Assembly: GCF_021462225.1 (NCBI RefSeq)
Contig: NC_061808.1
Location: forward strand, 17,769,119 to 17,833,118
Direction: 5' to 3'
DNA length: 64,000 nucleotides
From: Girardinichthys multiradiatus
Taxonomy: Eukaryota > Chordata > Actinopteri > Cyprinodontiformes > Goodeidae
The position numbers and the translations under genes were made by a program. Positions 60,661 to 64,000 of the stretch are shown one piece after another. The notes beneath the pieces are model-generated. The model was not told the origin of the DNA. It made no database searches and saw only the letters and a program-made list of their open reading frames with translations. How positions within the stretch are numbered: the stretch's first letter is position 1; the number at the start of each line of letters is the position of its first letter.

Positions 60661-62891
60661 AGGCAACGTTGATGGTAGAGCAGATTTAATCGAGACCTGA
60701 ACAGCAACAGCGCAGACAGAGAATTCCCCTATCCTTACGTGACCGTTGTAATAAAGCATCATGTTTAACGCTTCTGGCAGCATGTCAGACATTGTTAGTG
60801 AAACATTGCGCTGATATCAAGGTCATTTAAACTGATCCCTGGGTCTTCTTCTTCTTCTGATACTCATGTTAATATTGATAGCCAGATCACACATGTGCTG
60901 AATGAGATAAGGAATGTTGTTGCTCAACTTAGTGAAATTCCTGTTAATGCAGAAGTAGCAGAGAACATCGGGTTAAATGCATCTGTTGCTAACAGTGAAA
61001 ATGTAATACACCAAAATCTGCACGGTGACTTTTTACGCTCATTAGAACAGGCTGTTGAAGATTTAAATAGAACACCGTCTCCATCCAGCATTCAACAAAA
61101 TGAATCAGCTGACTTACAAATTCCTTCAACGTCACACGCCGCTGATCATCCAGGGCAGCATGGCGGTAATTTCAATGCAGAGGTTGCAGGGTCCTGATCA
61201 GATTGAGGGAGATCCTCCTGCGACTGTTGAACGTGAACATTTTAATAACATTGAAATAAGGAGACCTTTCACCATCCCACCTACCTGCCCTGGTAATGTC
61301 CCTGATCTTGCTACAATCTACATAAACATCATGTGTATTCTCACTGAATTAGCCGATACTGCAAGATCTTTAGCCAGACGTAACGATGTTGTGCAGCTAG
61401 AATTAATTGGGGAAAATCTGAACCGTAACGTCACGTTTACCATTAACGATGATGGGAATATGATTCTGCCTGCTTTTGAGGATTGTTTAGATGAGTTAGT
61501 ACAGTCCAACGCTGAAATGCCTGCAGATAATAACCTGGAATTTGTTCTACAGGTAGTTAATGACCCTGCAGGAGGGTCGAAACGTAAGGTTAAAGGAACG
61601 TTAGACTGTGAACTGATTAATAAGAAAAAGCGTCACCTGTATAGTGTAGATAATACCGGTAATCAGTTAGGCTTTGCCATAAGTTTTGCACACGTCTCTG
61701 ACTCTAACCTTACTGATAATCAGGCTTTAGAGCTGGGGAGGGAGTGGCAACGCAGGGCTGGTTTAGATGATCAGACAGCAGTAACTTTCAGCGATATTGG
61801 TAAATTTGAAAACATTCTAAAGAGAAAAATTGTAGTGTTTCACAGAACCGTTACAGGCTCTGCAGCTCTGTGTAAATTTGAGACCAGTTTCCCTGATCGA
61901 TCAAACCCTCTCTTTCTGCTGTTATTTCAAGGTCACTACTATGGGATAAAAAATCTCAAGGGTTTTATAGGATCGAGATACATCTGTGCATATTGTTACG
62001 GGAGCTATGAAAAGCCAGACACACACCATTGTGAAGGCTATTGTCCGGTGTGTCACTCATACCAGTGTATGCGTGAAATTAACGAATCTGTCGCCTGTGC
62101 AGGTTGTCACAGAATCTGTCGTAATTCTTCATGTTTCAGCAGACACAGGGAACCCCGCAACAGACCTAGTGCTGACAGGCCTATGAGTGACTGTGAGTTG
62201 GTAAAACTGTGCAAGGTGTGCAAAAGGATATACGTTATTCCAAGCAGCAAGCAGGATAAACCACACGTGTGTAATGTAAAATGCTGTATTTGCGGTGAGA
62301 ATATACCTCCTGATTTAGATGTGACGTGCGATGGTCATCTGTGTTACATTCAAACCACCCAAGCCTGTAATCAGTTAGATGATAAACTGGTTTTTTATGA
62401 TTTTGAATGCTTCATCGATGAGAATGGTGTGCACATCCCCTATCTGGTCTGTGTTAAAATGCTGAAAGGTGTGGAATGGCATGCTTATGGACTGAATTGC
62501 ACCCAAACATTTCTTTTCCATTTCAGGAGACCGATGTACAGAGGCTTTACCTTAATAGCACACAACGCACGTGGGTATGACAGCTACCTGTTTCTCACAG
62601 TTATGCTGCAGTTAGGCATTAAACCTCATCTCATCATGCAGGAAAGTAAAGTTTTCTGTTTAACCGACCCAGGTCCTGTCCAGGTTAAAATTCATTGATA
62701 GATTGTCCTTCATGTGTATGAAGCTTAGTGCGATGCCGAAAGCATTAGGTTTTAGTGATCAGACCAAAGGTTTTTTCCCCCACCTATTTGTAACCAGCAC
62801 TAGAAGGGTTACTTTAAATAAACCTGATAATAGTAGATGGCAGGTAAATCAATTTACTTTGATGACTAATACCAACACTACACAAGCATAG
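60661..62891 (+). pseudogene. Protein-primed family B DNA polymerase relic, Polinton/Maverick or adintovirus type
   Basis: Such polymerases replicate self-synthesising transposons and related virus-like elements. Seen: an N-terminal low-complexity segment (60,803-61,197), then the main frame 61,100-62,698 (532 codons). A cysteine/histidine-rich zinc-binding region spans residues 296-415 of that frame (CAYC, CPVCHSYQC, CAGCHRIC, CKVC, CCICGENIP). The 3'-5' exonuclease follows: Exo I YDFECFID with D434/E436, and Exo II AHNARGYDSYLF with N489/D494. Breaks: a one-base frame change near 61,190 joins the two frames, and a one-base change in the A run at about 62,686-62,690 gives the stop at 62,696-62,698. 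The next frame (62,703-62,891) carries the family's KGFFPHLF segment, then diverges. Exo III and all palm motifs are absent, so it cannot be a working polymerase. No integrase, ATPase, protease or capsid gene of such elements is visible here. Confidence 0.78.
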
Positions 62892-63049
62892 AGAAAACTG
62901 GGCCTGATCAGAAGATTTCTAAATTCACAGGAGCCTAGGTGTGAGTAACAACAGAGGAGAACACACAATGTCTATGAAAAAGAGTAGGGTTTAATATAGT
63001 GAACATTTGTGAATCCACATTTACAAATAAACAAAAATTGCGCGCTTTA

Positions 63050-63440
63050 AAAAAAAAAAAACCCAACAAAATAAAATAACATAAATAACCCAGTCTTTTC
63101 GATACGTCTGTCAAATATTAATTCAATGTGACCAGTCGGGTCACAATCTACCAGTTCACTCGGTCCTCTGGGCTGGGGCTCGCCATCCAAGTTCAGGAGA
63201 GGATGATCTGGTGGTTTCGAGGCACCACAGGCCAAAAGTGCACTATAACCAAAAAACCTGACCGATGCTTCGATGCTACACGACTACACGGGGATTTTTC
63301 CAGGCTTCAACCGTTCACAAGGGAAGCTTTCTATTTCCAAGATTCTTCATCGAATTTGACAAGATTTCCAGGCTATTAGCGGAAACAACCATCAGCTCTG
63401 AGCTCTCAAGCGTGTCTAACGCAATCTCAGCAAAATCTCA
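63050..63440 (-). pseudogene. Possible decayed coding segment, unidentified
   Basis: Two consecutive minus-strand frames look protein-like. One spans about 63,430-63,330 and contains LESSELMVVSANSLEILSN. The other spans about 63,285-63,060 and contains ACGASKPPDHPLLNLDGEP and TGHIELIFDRRIEK. They are separated by stops. No family was recognised. It sits beyond the polymerase relic in opposite orientation and could be another gene of the same element or chance. Confidence 0.25.
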
Positions 63441-63639
63441 GCACAGCCGTTAAAGGGGCGGGACAATCAACCTTATTGGCTGATGTGAAATCAGACTGTG
63501 CCAGCTATTGGTTGTTTAATCCGTCACTAAAAGCAATCACTAAAGGCATATTTCACAGTTTTTAAAGATTTTTAGCATTTCTTATCTATACTTATGAACA
63601 TATTTATTAACTTATTTTTAACTTTATTACTTTTCAACT

Positions 63640-63854
63640 CCAATGTCCAAAGACATGCCTGTTAGGTTAATTGGTCACTCTAAATTGACCTTAGGTGTAT
63701 GAATGAGTGTGTGCATGGTTGTTTGTGTGTTGCCCTGCGATGGACTGGCGATCTGTCCAGGGTGTACCCCACCTCTCGCCCATAGACTGCTGGAGATAGG
63801 CACCAGCTCCCCCGCGACCCACTATGGAATAAGCGGTAGAAAATGACTGACTGA
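63640..63854 (+). repeat. Dispersed tRNA-like repeat, copy 2 (3' part)
   Basis: AATGTCCAAAGACATGCCTG, then TGCGATGGACTGGCGATC, CTGGAGATAGGCACCAGC and ATGACTGACTGAC. This is the same family as 54,221-54,552 but in the opposite orientation, and it lacks the tRNA-like 5' part. Confidence 0.65.
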
Positions 63855-64000
63855 CTTTTCAACTCTTACTATAGAATAAGACATGAAATCCATTTATACT
63901 TTTTAATCTTGTTGTAGAAGAAAACATTAAATCAACATCATTCATTTTTTCTTGTGTTTTTAACACTGGGTTACATATTCTCCTCTGAACAACATCTCCA

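Larger units (their letters stand above)
62892..64000. other. Right-edge flank
   Basis: Apart from the unidentified minus-strand segment and the repeat copy listed separately, AT-rich sequence without recognised features. A poly-A of about 13 at 63,049-63,061 could mark a transcript tail or a retro-insertion. Confidence 0.5.

Noticed and set aside
59642..62891. Complete, active Polinton/Maverick element
   Set aside because: The polymerase is truncated and frame-broken, and no integrase, ATPase, protease, capsid gene or paired terminal inverted repeats are seen in the window.

Overview
The window looks like vertebrate nuclear DNA, most likely a ray-finned fish. The evidence is an intron-split transcription-factor gene of vertebrate type, long CA/TG, TATC and ATTT microsatellites, many decayed Tc1/mariner-like DNA transposons, hAT-like ends, a LINE 3' end and a Polinton/Maverick-type DNA polymerase relic. 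No operons, CRISPR arrays, tRNA or rRNA genes were seen.

Left third (about 1-19,450): the minus-strand gene prox1 (Prospero homeobox 1). Reading right to left there is a GC-rich promoter zone with two candidate non-coding first exons (donors at 18,684 and 18,937), then a large coding exon (14,487-16,520, ATG at 16,454), a 36-codon exon (10,867-10,974) and a 65-codon exon (5,114-5,308). All coding junctions are phase 0 with GT/AG borders. The final coding exon (the rest of the Prospero domain) was not found in 1-5,113 and probably lies beyond the left edge. The introns carry two Tc1-like relics and several microsatellites.

Middle (about 19,450-59,100): no protein-coding gene could be supported. 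This is a repeat-dotted gene desert upstream of prox1, which fits the regulatory territory expected around a developmental transcription factor. It holds a near-perfect TATC array of about 340 bp (21,971-22,313), at least seven Tc1/mariner or similar DNA-transposon relics, an LTR-like insertion nested in one of them, a LINE 3' end nested in another, and a pentanucleotide satellite of about 0.9 kb with higher-order structure sitting inside a third.

Right end (about 59,100-63,450): a decayed, apparently intron-containing gene whose main reading frame (60,661-62,891, + strand) encodes a cysteine-rich domain followed by the 3'-5' exonuclease motifs of a protein-primed family B DNA polymerase of Polinton/Maverick or adintovirus type. 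It has frameshifts and stops and lacks the polymerase palm. Just upstream are three pairs of local direct duplications. Copies of a tRNA-like interspersed repeat lie at 54,221, 57,509 and 63,640.
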